Positions 46,281-58,789 of a stretch of DNA of 64,000 bases are shown one piece after another. The notes below the pieces were generated by a model. It searched no databases. It was not told the DNA's origin and was given only the letters and a program-made list of their open reading frames with translations. Positions within the stretch are counted from its first letter, which is position 1. The number at the start of each line of letters is the position of its first letter. The translations under genes and the position numbers were made by a program. The DNA lies in contig OZ020611.1 in NCBI GenBank assembly GCA_963971575.1, positions 222,324,260 to 222,388,259 on the forward strand, read 5' to 3'. Source of the DNA: Liopterus haemorrhoidalis (lineage: Eukaryota; Arthropoda; Insecta; Coleoptera; Dytiscidae).

Positions 46281-47579
46281 ATATTTAGACTGTGCGGATG
46301 CAAATCGGATGCAGATTTTGATTGTGCAGTTGTGATTCAGATGCGGGTATTTTACTTACCCGCTTTTCCTCAATTTACTCTTGTATAGTTCGGGTTCTTC
46401 CTACAGGTTTAACTGCAAGGAGGAAACCGCAATCACACGCCTTCGTATAGGCACAACCTTCGTATAACGAAACGATTATTTTGCGTTCTACTTGAAAGTT
46501 GTTCTAGTGAGATATTTCATGTCATTTATTATTTACGTTACAGCTAAATATATATTACAAAAATCGTACGAAGTACGAGTACACCAGCTAGTTAACAATA
46601 ATATGCAATGTGACTTCGTGCGAATGGTGCAGATTAGATAGAAACGTCTAATATCACATTTTTGTGATATAAATTTGAGTTAAATTAACTTTCGGACTAA
46701 TTTAAAGATAAATTTTGATTTTAGTTTTTAGTTCCTGACGAGTTCGGGGGGGGAGTAACTTTAAACATGAGAACGTCACTTCTTTAGTAAATGTTCTGTG
46801 GACAGATTTTCTGGGACGGCGCAAGCAGGATAAAGCCATTGTCGTCTATTAATTACTGAATACTATTTAATTTATTTTTATTTTTACATGACGACGTTGT
46901 AATATTAGTGATGCATGTTAATTATAGAAAAAAATGCGGCTAACCAAAAAAAAAAAAAACAGTTTCGGTTTTGGTTACGATTTATAAAAGAGTCTCAAAA
47001 ATAATGGTTAACCAGGTTTTAACCGGATTCCAACTCTGATTCAAAATTTTCTATAGAAAATTAATACTCTTGTTACGGCCCTGATCCTGACACAGTAACC
47101 GAGCATATTATTTTGAACTATTTGTGACAACTGAAGAGGGCGGACATTTATTAATTGTTTTCGTTGACATTTTTTACAATTAGTTTTAACTTTCTCCTAT
47201 TAAAATAATGTTTATTGTCAAGATCTCATTTTAATTTCGTGTGAACCTGTACACCTGTTATACAATAAATGCAAGTCATAAATTGTTTAGTAATAAACCT
47301 TTTATTACATTCTCAGTAAACAAACTCTGCCTTCACCTTCATATTGCAACATATTAGCAACGCAATATAAAAACTTTTTTCCATACCACTTGATGCAGGA
47401 AATAATTTGCACAATGAAAATACCATTAAAGGAATCATAAGAGTATCAATTTTATTTGTTTAATGTCTAAGTAACGGTGATTTGAAAATTAATACATTAT
47501 TTATTCCCAGCTACAAAGTATTGAAAGTATTGTAAGGTGATAATGAATTTCTAACTTTAAAATCATAAAAAGTTTCCGA
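46281..47579. other. Stretch without a gene
   Basis: 46550-46600 carries TACGAAGTACGAGTACACCAGCTAGT, the reverse of a CTAGCTGG...TACTTCGTACG element start of the kind seen at 18855. GGTTAACC/AACCGG words at 46960-47040 may be another element end. The rest is AT-rich with no supported feature. Confidence 0.4.
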
Positions 47580-47619
47580 TCCAAAACATTGTGTACGATT
47601 ATTAATGAATCTTAATCAG

Positions 47620-47682
47620 AATTAAGCGAACCGCAGTTTGCTACTTAGGAAGCGAGAATGCTAACCATTAGACTACGGAAGT
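47620..47682 (-). other. tRNA-like module in repeat copy H
   Basis: On the minus strand CGTAGTCTAATGGTTAGCAT (A box) and TGCGGTTCGCTTAATTC (B-box-like). Same type as in copy G, better preserved. It lies in the same relative orientation as all other modules. Confidence 0.55.
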
Positions 47683-47739
47683 TTACTCGTTTACTCGTTT
47701 ACTCTGTTACATAACGAATTAAATATTTTACATATTTTA

Positions 47740-48126
47740 TACTCTATCTCCGAAAGACTGATAGTAATAAAATTCATTATTTGTAAAAAGTTATTGTATT
47801 ATCACAAAGAAGCGGCAAAACAAAAGCGACAAAATATGAATAGTTCGAAACGAAATATTATTAAAAACAACCGAGTGTGCCGCACATATTATATGGGAAT
47901 ACGAACTAGGGTTAAACACAATAGACCATAAAAATTTGACCAGAAAAATATGGTCACAGGGGTGTGTTTAATGTATGATAAATATGATCACAGGCGTGCG
48001 TTTAATAAAATGATAAATAGTAATATAGAAATACACAAATCAATTTAAACGTGTTTAAAATGTGCACGCCACTGGTAACTGCCTGACAAAATGATTTATT
48101 ACTATCAGTCTTTCAGAGATAGAGTA
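47740..48126. mobile_element. TA-flanked MITE inside repeat copy H
   Basis: 387 bp with inverted ends TACTCTATCTCCGAAAGACT and (reversed) TACTCTATCTCTGAAAGACT, matching for about 32 bp. TA flanks both sides (47738-47739, 48127-48128). The empty site is visible in copy A, where CATATTTTAGTTAAAAACAC is continuous near 13671-13690. A TA duplication points to the Tc1/mariner group. Confidence 0.93.
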
Positions 48127-48520
48127 TAGTTAAAAACACAAAAAATGCGTTATTTTCCGAAAACATAACCCGATCGAAAATTTCTGTTGCACTATTCATG
48201 TTCACACCAATGTACATTATTAGAATTTTATGAGATTTTTAGTTTAAACCATCTGGGCTACAGGTGTGAGACAATTTTTTTTTTGCACAATTTTGGCCAA
48301 ATTCGCTTCAAAATAATTTATTTTGCAAAAATAAAATTTTGATCGTTAATCCACGTACTAAGGGCTTTCATTTGATACCCTAAACAGAATTTAAAAAAAA
48401 ATTTTTTTTTTTCGGTATTTGTTATATATATTTTTAGGGGGATATGTTTTTTAGATGCTTAAGTATTTTCCTATGTGCGGGTCAAAGAGTTGTATAAGCA
48501 TGCCAAATTTCAACTCTTTT

Positions 48521-49379
48521 TTTGTCGCTTTTCAGGCAAAGTTGACAAATCCAGTAGAAAGTCTAAAGAAAATTCTGTGGGGGGGGGGCGACTACGGTAC
48601 TGGTCATTCTTTTTATAAAACATCTGATTATTTCCTATTAACTTTATTCCTTCACATCGTTTCCAGATCAAGCTTATCTTTCCATCGTAACATAAATGAG
48701 TATGATAATAATTTTTCAGTAAATTTAAGTCGATAATTTTAGTATAGTATAGTACATAATGTGATAGTTTCAATATATATGTACATAAATATGCAAAATA
48801 TAACATGTAAACTAGCGATTCAATATAATCTAATGTTCTAGTCATATTTATGGTTATTTTACGGAAACAGCCGGAATACAAGCAATATTTTTACAATTAC
48901 GATTACTTAGCATAATCGTATAGATCAGCATTTGCAAATCTGTGGTTTGTGGATCTTGGGGGGGGGGTCTTGAACATGATGATATCTGCAATTTTGATTT
49001 TTTTCATTTAAATGAAAAATACTTACAAAATAAAATATTTGTTCTCTTATTATAAACTTTTTTTGTCATATATATTTTCATCAATAATAAGACAATAATA
49101 AGGGAGTTATATGTAGATTTTAGTTTTAGAGTGTCCCCCCGTAACCCCCCAAATATTCTTCTAATTCAAAAAATGCTTTGGATAAAAAGATTTGATTTCT
49201 TACTATAATAATTTTTGTTGTATATATTTTTCTTTTTTGCCGTAAATGTCAAAATTTTAGACTGGAACTTAAAAGTGAACATATATTTGTGATCCAAAGC
49301 TAAAAATGTATAACTATACCAATTTTCCAACAAAATTCAATTTGTTTTTTCCGCAAAATTTATCGCAAAATATAGTTTT
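48521..49379. other. Stretch without a gene
   Basis: Two poly-G runs (about 48579 and 48957) and AT-rich sequence. The small ORFs have no recognisable content. Confidence 0.35.
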
Positions 49380-50270
49380 AAGCTAATTTTGGGATGAGGA
49401 TTATGATAGCATGCTTAAAAAATTCATGCCTTCCTAGTTTTTGAGTTAGAGCCAATCCGGCTCAGTTTTTTGCCCATAATTCCAAAACTTTTGCCCAAAC
49501 TTCAAAATGGACGCAAATTTGTTGATCTATGACCAAAAATAAATATTTGTACCAATTTTCAATAAAATCAGAGGAAAAATCACCGTTTTTTTAAGGCCTA
49601 CGATTTTTTCGTTTTTGGGCCATTTTCAAAGGTTTTGGATTACTGCCCATATAAAACTAACTGGTTTATTTCAGCCCATTTTTTTTAGTGTAGACAATGT
49701 AGGATAATTTTAAAAATTCAAACCGTAGATTTCTATCCCTAACCATTTTTTGTTAGGATTTATCAAAATTATTCAAATTTTTTTTAAAAAATTTTGACTC
49801 CGATTTTAGCCAAAATATAGTTTTAAAATAATTTTGCATTGAGGATTATGAAAAAAATATTTGAAAAATGCATGCTTTCTTAGTTTTTGAGTTAGAGCCA
49901 ATTTGGGTTAGTTTTTTGCCTATAAGTCCAAAACTTTTGCCCAAACTTCGAAATGGACCAAATGGATTTTGTTGATCTATGGCCAAAAATACATATTTGT
50001 ACCAATTTTCAATAAAATCAGAGACGAAAATGTTTTGCTTAAAAATCACGATGTTTTTAAGGTATACCCCTTACATTTTTTCGATTTTTTGCCATTTTCA
50101 AGGATTTTGGATTATTACTCATACAAAACTTAATAATTAGTTTATTAGAGCCCGTATTTTTTTTTTTTTAGACTAAACAATTTAAGTCGGCGCACAACCC
50201 TATAGTTCTCAATAGTTTCTTATACAAAACTAATAATAGGAAATAAAATTAATAACAATCTATATATCAG
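49380..50270. repeat. Two tandem units of about 447 bp
   Basis: TAGTTTTTGAGTTAGAGCC occurs at 49434 and about 49880. The flanking AAACTTTTGCCCAAACTTC, TTTGTTGATCTATG and CCAATTTTCAATAAAATCAG occur in the same order in both units. Further degenerate continuation is seen to about 50560. Satellite-like, non-coding. Confidence 0.8.
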
Positions 50271-50560
50271 ATGAAAATTTCTATAAATCATGCCATATTA
50301 AAATTATCATAATTTTAAAATTCGCAAAACGAATAAGGCCTTAATTTTTTTCTAGACTAAATAAACTACCAGAAATACAAAAATTCTAACCTCAGGTCAT
50401 TTTCTCTAACCGTTTTTAGTTGCGTTTTTTTTTTTTTAATCACAATTTTCACAAATGGTTTAAATTATGCCATTAAAAAAAAACTTTCATAATCTCAAAT
50501 CGTATTCAACGATTAAAGCCCCAGTTTTATTAATATATATTAAGGCCGTCAAGGGTAAAT

Positions 50561-52177
50561 ATATTTCTAGTTGCGCTATAAATTAAAATTGTTGGTAGGC
50601 AGCATTCTAACTAAAATTGGCATTCACAGAAGAAGAAGAATCTAAAGATTAAAAACTTTTATGTAATGCTCTATATAAATTTAAAATCAAAGTAAACTTA
50701 TTTTTAAAAACATATAAATAATTTGTTCCTTAACAAGTGGCCCGCTAAGATAGTAGATATTGGGAACTTCTGGTATATAGAATAAATTCCAGAATAACAT
50801 TGAGGACCAGAAGGCATCGTGACTATCAATAACCACAAGACTCAGAATCTCTGGTCGTATGATCTTAACGTTCAGATCACCTTGAAAATGATTTTTAAGG
50901 TTATGTTGGTTTCAGTTACAGTATTAATGACATGTTTCGTTTACCTGATATTATAAATAAAATATCTTTTCATACAATAAGATATAAAAATTATGCGGTT
51001 TTATTCACTGGGTTGGAATAAAATATTAAAATCGGACAGACCAGGAGATCAAGTATATAAACTTTTCAAATTGATTTAAAAATATTTACAGCAGCTCTTC
51101 GTTTTTGACCTAACCTAACTGTGACCACGTTGCATTCAAACAACCACGTACCATCTATTGTGCGGACACCATTATTTTGGACGGTTGCCATTGTTGATAG
51201 TACTAAGCCAGAATAGTACAGTATATTGAGTATTAGTATCAAAAAGATATAATAATTCATAATATATAACATTCGGACGTTTCGGAACTGTTGAGCAGTT
51301 TCCGAAACGTTTCCTCCATCTTCACAGATCACAAAAGTGATAAACGATTGCAGTTACTTTTTATACCGGTTGTTGTAGGGATGGGATGACGTGGTAGGTG
51401 TGTTGCTGTTGGTCGGTTGAGCAAGGCTAGCTTATAGGCCATGGGATTGGGTCACGTATCTGGTTCCGGGCCTAAGATTGTTTGTCACATGTTTATGTGA
51501 GAATGGGCTGTTTGTTAACGGATTAATGACTTGAGGATTAGAAAGGTTATTTTTGATGACAGGTAGCCAGAGATGAACTAAACCTCTACGCTGGTTTGGC
51601 TGAGAGCATCTGCAAAGTTTTCTATTGTTGCAGACTCTATCAATTTTCTCTTAGACTTGTTACACGTGTAAACTTGTATACTAAAATTATGCATTTTGTA
51701 TACCATTGCATATTAATTTTTATTTATAAAATCTTTAGTTTTATATGATTATTACGAAAGTCATCTTCCATTTAAATATAAAAAAAATAATTTATTGTGC
51801 CTGGTTTTATGGTTCAGGAGTTTTCAATTTGTGTCATCATTTGCTTCTTTTTGTCTCTTAGGTGAGGATAGTTTAAAAAACCTATCCAATGTTGATTGAG
51901 TCTGTCTTTCCTTAACATCCTTCTAAAGTGATTAACGACATTGTCATTGATATTGGATGCACTAGAAACAACTTTATCTGGATGCCACCAGTTTTAGAAG
52001 CATGTCAAATACAAAAAAAAAATCATTTATCATTTACAGTATAGAATTACAAAATTATTCAACATTTATAAATTAAAATGTAAATGAAAACATAAAATAT
52101 AATTAAATAAATAAATAAATAAAATAAGATTTAATAATTTCCAGTTTTGTAATTTAATCATTCCCAGCAAGTGCATC
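50561..52177. other. Stretch without a recognised gene
   Basis: A minus-strand ORF of 88 codons (51332-51066) starts MICEDGGNVSETAQQFRN, faintly like a transposase helix-turn-helix, but continues into hydrophobic low-complexity sequence. I do not recognise it. The rest is AT-rich. Confidence 0.35.
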
Positions 52178-52314
52178 ATCTAATACTTTCGGGTAATTGT
52201 AAAAGTTGTATCGTTTACAAAGAGAACTGCATTTTCATTGATATTAGTAGGTAAATCGTTAACAAAAAGTAAGAATAAAAATGGTCCTAATATGGATCCC
52301 CGTGGTATACCACG
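52178..52314 (-). pseudogene. LINE reverse transcriptase fragment
   Basis: The minus strand reads SRGIPRGSILGPFLFLLFVNDLP and NAVLFVNDTTFTI, then a stop. These are RT motifs GVPQGS-LGP-LF-ND and F-ADD in decayed form; the second catalytic aspartate pair reads VND, so the active site is broken. Nothing of the rest of the enzyme is left. Confidence 0.85.
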
Positions 52315-54545
52315 AGATAGCATTACCTTCATACTTAGGGAGTTGTAATACACTTATTGACTTCTGTTATATAAATATGATTTCGAAAGATTTAAGCAAT
52401 TACCTCTTACACCATAATATTCTAGTTTGTTTATTTACATTTATTTACATGCAGTGTTGTTCATTGGATTTTGCACACGATTACGATTACATTAAAATGT
52501 CGCAGTATTAGCGCGGAATTTTAATTCCAGTCTTCGAAAATACCACGGACCAAGAAATGCGGAGCCCTGCAATGTTCTCAGACGGACACATTGACCAGGT
52601 TCCTGCTCTGAGGAGCACGGTGGCGACGATCGTAAGGCAGGACTCCCGATCTAGGTGAAATACGCGAAATACAGCGAATGGACTTTATTGGGCGCAATCT
52701 CACGCGATTTTAGAATGCTGCAGATGGGATTGGATGTATACAGGTTGATGGACTTACCTATTGGTTGAAAAGTCGCGTAGCAAAGGGCCCTTTGAGATGG
52801 TGTAGTCGCCGTAATACACCAAGTCTGGAATGGAGAGTTTGGACACACAGCCACGATCGATTTAACAAGTCCACACCGTATATTCGCGAAAAGTATTAAC
52901 ACACGCGATGTGAAAGCATGCGTAAAATGCATTCATTACAACAACAAAATAATGAATTGAAGTAGAAGTCTAATTCTAGCTCTGCTTAAAGAAGCACGAT
53001 ATTAAGCGCTCAGAAGATGCGGAGACCGAAATGAGCGAATTTAAGAATAAAAGATTAAATAATCCTTGTTGTGTGTATGGTTGTCATTCGGAGAAGAAAA
53101 TCTTTCAATATTAAATGAATTTTGTTAAAAAAATTATAGTGTATGACAAATTTCTTTATTGGCTCTGCAATTTAATTTTAATCTCAACGAGAAAAATGTA
53201 TTTAAAGTTAATAAATGCACCATTTATACTTATGTTTAGCTACAAATGAAGAAGAAAGTTTATTAATGATTCTAAAATTTTGTTAGTAGGTATTTATCGA
53301 AGGGAATTCAACTGTTCAGATGTTTCTAAACAAGCTTTTAATGTTGAATTTTTCATTTTCCCTGTCTCACATGTGCAAGAAAATCGTTTAATGTTGTGTA
53401 AATTATTGTTGATATAATTAAAACTCGTTGTTGTTTCATGTGGATGTTCCGTAAATTTGTTAGTTTGCAAATGTTTGACAGTTTTCTTGTGTAGAATAAA
53501 TTACCAGTCCTCATTCTGTAAAATTTCTTGACAAATGTATAGATATTAAGTATTCAAATAAATGTTTTAAGTTCAAAGTATAATTTCTCTGTGAGTAGAA
53601 CCTGGCACCAACATTATAACCTCTGAAAATATTCATTTACAAACAGCAAATTTTATCATAAAATGGGTTAACATATATTTGTACACTTTTTTAATACTCG
53701 GTTTTAATTCCAATATACTGTATACAACAAGAAAACGTAAATTTGACCAAAAATTGTTTATAAACCAATACTGTTTAAATATGTTGACAGATCCTTTTAC
53801 GTGTCAAAAGTTCACAAGGCGATAGTGGTGTCGTTTCGGTAGTTATAGTCGCGAATAGCTGGAATTCTGTATAGGGGTTACCAAAATAATGACAAATTGT
53901 CCCTGATAAATTTTAGTTAAAAAGTCACGTATTTCCAAACCAGTTTTTTACTTTTGTTGTCTGCACAATAAATCAGCAATTGTATCTTTGATTTTATTAG
54001 GCTATTGTTGTAATGTAGCATAATAATTTCTCCAGGGGATGCAGATCTTGCAAATATCCAATTACGTAATGGATTCCATCGAGGGAAAGTTAGGGGTTGT
54101 ATTTTAGGGAGGTGTCAAACTGTTACGTAAGTCTAATGCACTTTACAAGCGTTAACTTGCCTAGGGTTGCACTACCAATAAAACAATCTGAGGGGAAGTC
54201 TTATACAAATAATGGCAAAAACATATTGGAATTACAATGCGTAAACACGTTTACAGAAGGGGAAATTGATTGTATAATATATCTGAAAATCTTGCTAATC
54301 GTAATGTTTAATCTTTCGTGAACAGATCGAATTTTGTTTGTGAATAATTTATTACAATACCTGTAGGCCTTTTAATATGTTTCCAGTGCATCAAACTTAG
54401 GCAATGTAGTGTTGGGACCAAGCGCGTACCCTTAGGTTGGGGGCTCAGGGGTTCGACCCCGCCCCCCAAGCACTCAAAAAACTCGTTTTCGGGTTTTCGT
54501 ATTTTTAAGAAACACATTTGAGTTTTCATTCTTCGCGTGAATTCA
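52315..54545. other. Stretch without a recognised gene
   Basis: 52520-52930 is GC-richer than its surroundings and has a 93-codon minus-strand ORF (52932-52651) without known motifs. It could be part of a retroelement or SINE, not provable here. At 54440-54470 GGGGGCTCAGGGGTTCGACCCCGCCCCCC forms a hairpin; a similar GGGGGG...GACCCCCCC motif occurs at 58670-58695. Confidence 0.35.
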
Positions 54546-55865
54546 AGAGCTTTTTTTTGTCATCATATGCATTTTGGAAGCGAGGACCTTTTTTTGTCAT
54601 CACTTGCATTTTGAAAGCAAGGACCTGTTTTTTTATCATAACTTGCATTTTGGAAGCGAGGGCCTTTTTAGGGTTTTGTAGGTATGACCACCAATCAACT
54701 TTTATAACGTCACTCACGTGTCTGTCTGTAGTCGAACGACTTAACATAGAAATTTGAAACTTTTGTCCACCTATCTCCCAGAGTGTTTGATTTAAAAATC
54801 TAAAAAAACGCCATAGTGTATATTGATGGGAACCGAACTAGTTCAACATTTTTAGGAAATTTTCAGACTATCAAAAATCAGACTAAGAGTAATAGGGTTT
54901 TTTTTTGATACCCACCGAATAAAATATTGAAACTTGATCAGATTAGTTTTTCGAAAATCTTATGTGTCGTTAAAATAAATATTAAATTTTTTAAAATATA
55001 TTGTATGGTAACAAAAGCTCTTAAAACGTATGGAGCGAAAAGTAGTTTTTAAAATTCGTTTCTATTAACATGATTTTATCCCCGCTTGTCCCTGACTCTT
55101 TTACCCAAAGGGCTGAAACTAAAAATCTGAAAAAATATGTGTAGTGTACATTTATCCGAGCCGGAATCGTATGAGAGGAATTTTTGATCAGATAGTGTTT
55201 TTGATAAAATTAATATTTTTTTAAATTAATGGCTAAGTTATGGCTAATAATGTTATGGATCTTTTATATTAATGACCTTAGCCATTAATAAGTAAAATAT
55301 TAAAAAATAAAAAAACAGCTGATAATCAGGTTGATGTGTGTAAGGCGCCTATAGGTGAAACGCTTACTGTTATACGCCATGATTCAACCTATTGTTTGAA
55401 TTACTTAAGTTTTTTGTTATTAAGGTATCAAACAATAATAAATCATTTTTAGTAGTGAAATACTTATAAATCAAATAACACAATGTTAATAATGAGAATT
55501 AATAAATGAGAACTACGCGTTTTAAAATGAGAAGATGAAGCCGTTTATCAATATATTTCTTATTAATTTAATAAACTGATACGAAGCAAATGCAGAATTA
55601 TATTGTGATGAAATTTTCGCAAATTATTTAAATTTAGTTTAAAAAAATAAATGGAAGCTCTTAGTAGATACTCATATAACGAATAAAAATGATTATCGAA
55701 AAACGTTTTATCAAAGAAATATTCTTAAACCTCCAGCATTTTGTTGACTTCTTACATTTATTAAATAACAAAACCCTGAAATGTGTGAAGATTTACACTT
55801 CACATCAATTTTTTTGTCATCATTCGCATTTTGGAAGCGAGGACCTTTTGTTTTGATCATCACTT
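54546..55865. repeat. 47-bp minisatellite split by a modular repeat copy
   Basis: Units read TGCATTTTGGAAGCGAGGACC with a T-run and GTCATCA. Three units lie at 54546-54667 and a fourth at about 55809-55865. The modular repeat copy I sits in the T-run between them. Confidence 0.85.
54669..55808 (+). repeat. Modular repeat family, copy I (second subfamily)
   Basis: Starts TAGGGTTTTGTAGGTATGACC and ends AAAACCCTGAAATGTGTGAAG...ACACTTCACATCAA. It has only two TCTG units and the CGTATGAGAGGAATTTTTG block shared with copy B. Between about 55300 and 55400 a GGCGCCTATAGGTGAAACGC stretch sits where other copies have the tRNA-like module, but I see no A/B boxes there. Inserted within a minisatellite. 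Confidence 0.78.
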
Positions 55866-56081
55866 GAACCCAAAATGAACTTTACCTTCAATAAAGTCCT
55901 TTTTGGATTCTGGTCAGCATATGTGTTTAGAGAGGTACGCGGGCCGTGTTATGACGAATCAGTCGGGTCCTGATAAAAATGTATATCCCGGTCCATCCCT
56001 GTCCTTCTAAAACAATTATGTGGTCCTGAGTGGGTGTCTATAAGAAAGTTATAGTTATTGATAGAGGGTCTCAATACTTAT

Positions 56082-57918
56082 AATCCCTGTCCTTGTAAAA
56101 CAATTTTGTCGTCTAAGCCCCCCCCCCAAGAAAAATCCTGTGTTGGTGTCTATAAGAAAGTTATAGTTATTGATATTTTAGCTCAGTTTACACCAACAAT
56201 CACACCCAACAATCCAATAATTCGCCTTCCTACAGCACAAACCAATGTATTCCGTCTAACCTTAATTTATCGGATTGCTGTATTACGGATACTGAAGTTT
56301 CTGTTGCGTTAGCTGAAATGGATATTAACAAAGGAGCAGGGCCCGATAATATTCCGGCTATTTTTATTAAAAAATGCAGCGAATCATTAAGCCTTCCCCT
56401 TACCTTAATTTATAAACAATCGTTGAGCGAATCATATTTTCCTAAATTGTGGAAAAGGGCATTAGTTGTTCCGATTTTCAAGACGGGTAATAGAAACTTG
56501 GTTGAAAACTACCGTCCAATTTCTAAACTTTGTATTTTTGAAAAAAATTTTGAACGATTTATTTATAAATCATTATTTTATTTTGTTAAAACTATAATTA
56601 ATATTGAACAACATGGATTCTTCGCGGGCCGTTCAGTAGATACCAATCTCACAGTCTACACAGATTATATATTAAAATCAATGGATAAAAGAATTCAGGT
56701 TGATGCCATTTACACTGATTTTAGCAAAGCATTTGATACTGTTGACCATAACTTACTTTTAGGAAAGCTAGCTTCAATTGGTGTAAGTGGTAATCTACTT
56801 GAATGGTTTCGCTCGTATTTGCATGCTAGAGAACAAAGTGTTACATTGAACGGGTTTCAGTCAAATTTTGTAAAAATTTCTTCCGGTGTACCCCAGGGAG
56901 CTCATTTAGCCCCCTTACTTTTTAATATCTTCATTAACGACGTGTCAGTATGTTTCCAGAATACAAAATTTTTAATGTATGCTGATGATCTCAAATTATA
57001 TAAGAAGGTGACATCTCTAAACGACTGCCAGGCAATACAAGAAGACATTGATCGATTTAATAATTATTGTAACCTCAACAGACTTAAATTAAATATTAAA
57101 AAATGTAAAAAAATAACTTTCACACGTAACCGACATATTATTAATTTTTCGTATAAAATCAAAGACAAAAATTTAGAACATGTTGAGCAAATTAAAGATC
57201 TAGGCGTTATATTAGATTCCAAATTACTTTATGATATACACATAAACTCTATAATTAAAAAGGCATATAAAATGCTAGGCTTTATATTAAGAATCAGCAA
57301 ACCATTTAAGTGTGAAAAAACATTATTAACGTTATATTATACATCTGTAAGAAGTCACCTAGAATATGCCACTGTCTGTTGGTCACCCCAATATATGGTC
57401 TATATAAAGCGGCTTGAAAATATACAAATAAAATTTACAAAACACTTCTACTACCGATTTCCAAGCAACCATTTAAATTTAATAACTTTAGAAAAAAGAA
57501 GAATATTTTTGGATGTCGCTCTCTTATTCAAAATAATAAATAATATTGTTGATTGCCCACCACTACTAGATCATTTACGCTTACACATCCCTAATTATAT
57601 CACGAGAAATAATGACCTTTTTTACTTATCATTTAACAGAACAAACTCGGCTTTTAACTCACCGCTGAACAGAATCTGCTTAAACTTTAATAACATCTCA
57701 ACAAATGACAACTTTCCTGATATATTTTTGCTAAATTTCACACAATTTAAAAAATGTATTCTACGACTGTTATAACTGCTATTATAACATCAAAAATTTT
57801 ACTGTTACTGTAATTTGTGCTATATAAATGTATTAATCTATACTAGTGCCACACTGTTATTGGGCATGTCCTGTTGTGTGGCCGAATTTTGTAAAATAAA
57901 AATAAAAATAAAATAAAA
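56082..57918 (+). mobile_element. 5'-truncated Jockey-like LINE with 22-bp target duplication
   Basis: A 22-bp direct repeat (GATAGAGGGTCTCAATACTT...) lies at 56060-56081 and 57919-57940. Inside are the RT ORF, a 3' untranslated part and an (AAAAT)n/(AAAT)n tail (about 57892-57918), so the insertion is on the plus strand. At the 5' junction about 90 bp of the target (CCCTGTCCTT...AAGAAAGTTATAGTTATTGA) are duplicated with changes, so true LINE sequence begins around 56175. The endonuclease and ORF1 are missing. Confidence 0.9.
56318..57775 (+). CDS. LINE reverse transcriptase (Jockey-like), intact RT frame
   Basis: 485 codons from the ATG, and open 48 codons further upstream to a TGA at 56171-56173, so the ATG is only the first methionine of a truncated ORF2. 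Motifs in order: GAGPDNIP (6-13), NYRPIS (64-69), YTDFSKAFD (132-140), GVPQG (190-194) and YADD (221-224). The catalytic aspartates (about 134, 223 and 224) are all there. The C-terminus has the thumb (KDLGVILDSKL, EYATVCWSPQ) and no further domain. The enzyme would copy its own RNA at a nicked target, but without an endonuclease domain this copy cannot act alone. The uninterrupted frame suggests a young insertion. Confidence 0.92.
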   Translation: MDINKGAGPDNIPAIFIKKCSESLSLPLTLIYKQSLSESYFPKLWKRALVVPIFKTGNRNLVENYRPISKLCIFEKNFERFIYKSLFYFVKTIINIEQHGFFAGRSVDTNLTVYTDYILKSMDKRIQVDAIYTDFSKAFDTVDHNLLLGKLASIGVSGNLLEWFRSYLHAREQSVTLNGFQSNFVKISSGVPQGAHLAPLLFNIFINDVSVCFQNTKFLMYADDLKLYKKVTSLNDCQAIQEDIDRFNNYCNLNRLKLNIKKCKKITFTRNRHIINFSYKIKDKNLEHVEQIKDLGVILDSKLLYDIHINSIIKKAYKMLGFILRISKPFKCEKTLLTLYYTSVRSHLEYATVCWSPQYMVYIKRLENIQIKFTKHFYYRFPSNHLNLITLEKRRIFLDVALLFKIINNIVDCPPLLDHLRLHIPNYITRNNDLFYLSFNRTNSAFNSPLNRICLNFNNISTNDNFPDIFLLNFTQFKKCILRLL

Positions 57919-57940
57919 GATAGAGGGTCTCAATACTTAT

Positions 57941-58789
57941 GTCATAGTATGAAAAAAATAAAACAATTTTTAACAAAGACATGATAATTTGAACCTAAAA
58001 ACTAGTCAAGTTTAGCATCTTACGGTACTATTATTCTAAATTTATTTATTATTTCAAAAAATAAAATAAATATATAAATAAATTGGGTGGCCAAAAATTT
58101 ATATTGTATATTGACTTCCATTAGTTTCGTTCAGTTTTGATAGTCGAGCAGTGTAGTGGTCGCATTAGTTTTTTATGGATTATTTAATATTTTTTCAAAA
58201 ATCTTCAGTTATCCTCAGTCTATGAAATCCTATTTCCAGTTTCTATTATGTGATATGTAGTTAGATAATTTCAAAGTATTGATATTATTATTATTGTTTT
58301 TGTGACCTCACTAACTCTGGTTGTGATAATTGAGATCATACTGCAAGAATTTCAATAATTCAGTAACCTTTTAAAATGTTTTTTTCTGATTAGGATTTTT
58401 ATGAGGTAGTGATAAGCAACCTCTTTTTTATTCTTTCCGGTTCACATCTCAGGACCGTACTTAACATTTTTTAAATTCTTTTTGTTTGCCTCATATAACA
58501 TGTGGTTAATGTAGTGATAGATATCTTGACAAGACTTCTTTTTGTTGTTGAAATAAATTATTATTTTTAGTTGAGAAAAATAAAATTAATAATTTCATTG
58601 GATATAAAATATTTTTTAAATATATTTTTAGAGTTTCGTAGGTATAACCGTTTCCAGGCGTGAACCAAGAGGGGGGCTGCTGGCTTGACCCCCCCCAATA
58701 ATATAGAAATACTAATAATTAATAAAATAAAGAATAAAACACAATATAAGCAAACGTACAATAAGATACAATATAACTAGTCTAATTTA
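57941..58789. other. Stretch without a gene
   Basis: AT-rich. TTTTTAGAGTTTCGTAGGTATAACC at 58625-58650 looks like a worn end of the modular repeat. GGGGGGCTGCTGGCTTGACCCCCCCC (58671-58697) is a hairpin-like motif also seen near 54445. Confidence 0.4.

Larger units (their letters stand above)
47580..48520 (-). repeat. Modular repeat family, copy H (truncated, with a MITE inside)
   Basis: Contains the tRNA-like module (47620-47682), the junction CATATTTTA|GTTAAAAACACAAAAAATG split by the MITE, and the shared body up to ATAAGCATGCCAAATTTCAACTC. It then stops before the (TCTG)n end, and the palindromic end is also missing. Confidence 0.75.

Noticed and set aside
24730..47682. Functional tRNA genes at the six tRNA-like modules
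   Set aside because: A and B boxes are recognisable, but acceptor and anticodon stems do not pair well and all lie at the same site of a dispersed repeat. They are tRNA-derived modules.
49846..50049. Small minus-strand ORF in the 447-bp tandem repeat
   Set aside because: Not preserved in the neighbouring unit and low in complexity.
56058..56312. 84-codon ORF before the RT gene
   Set aside because: It overlaps the open upstream extension of the RT frame in another frame and has no motifs.
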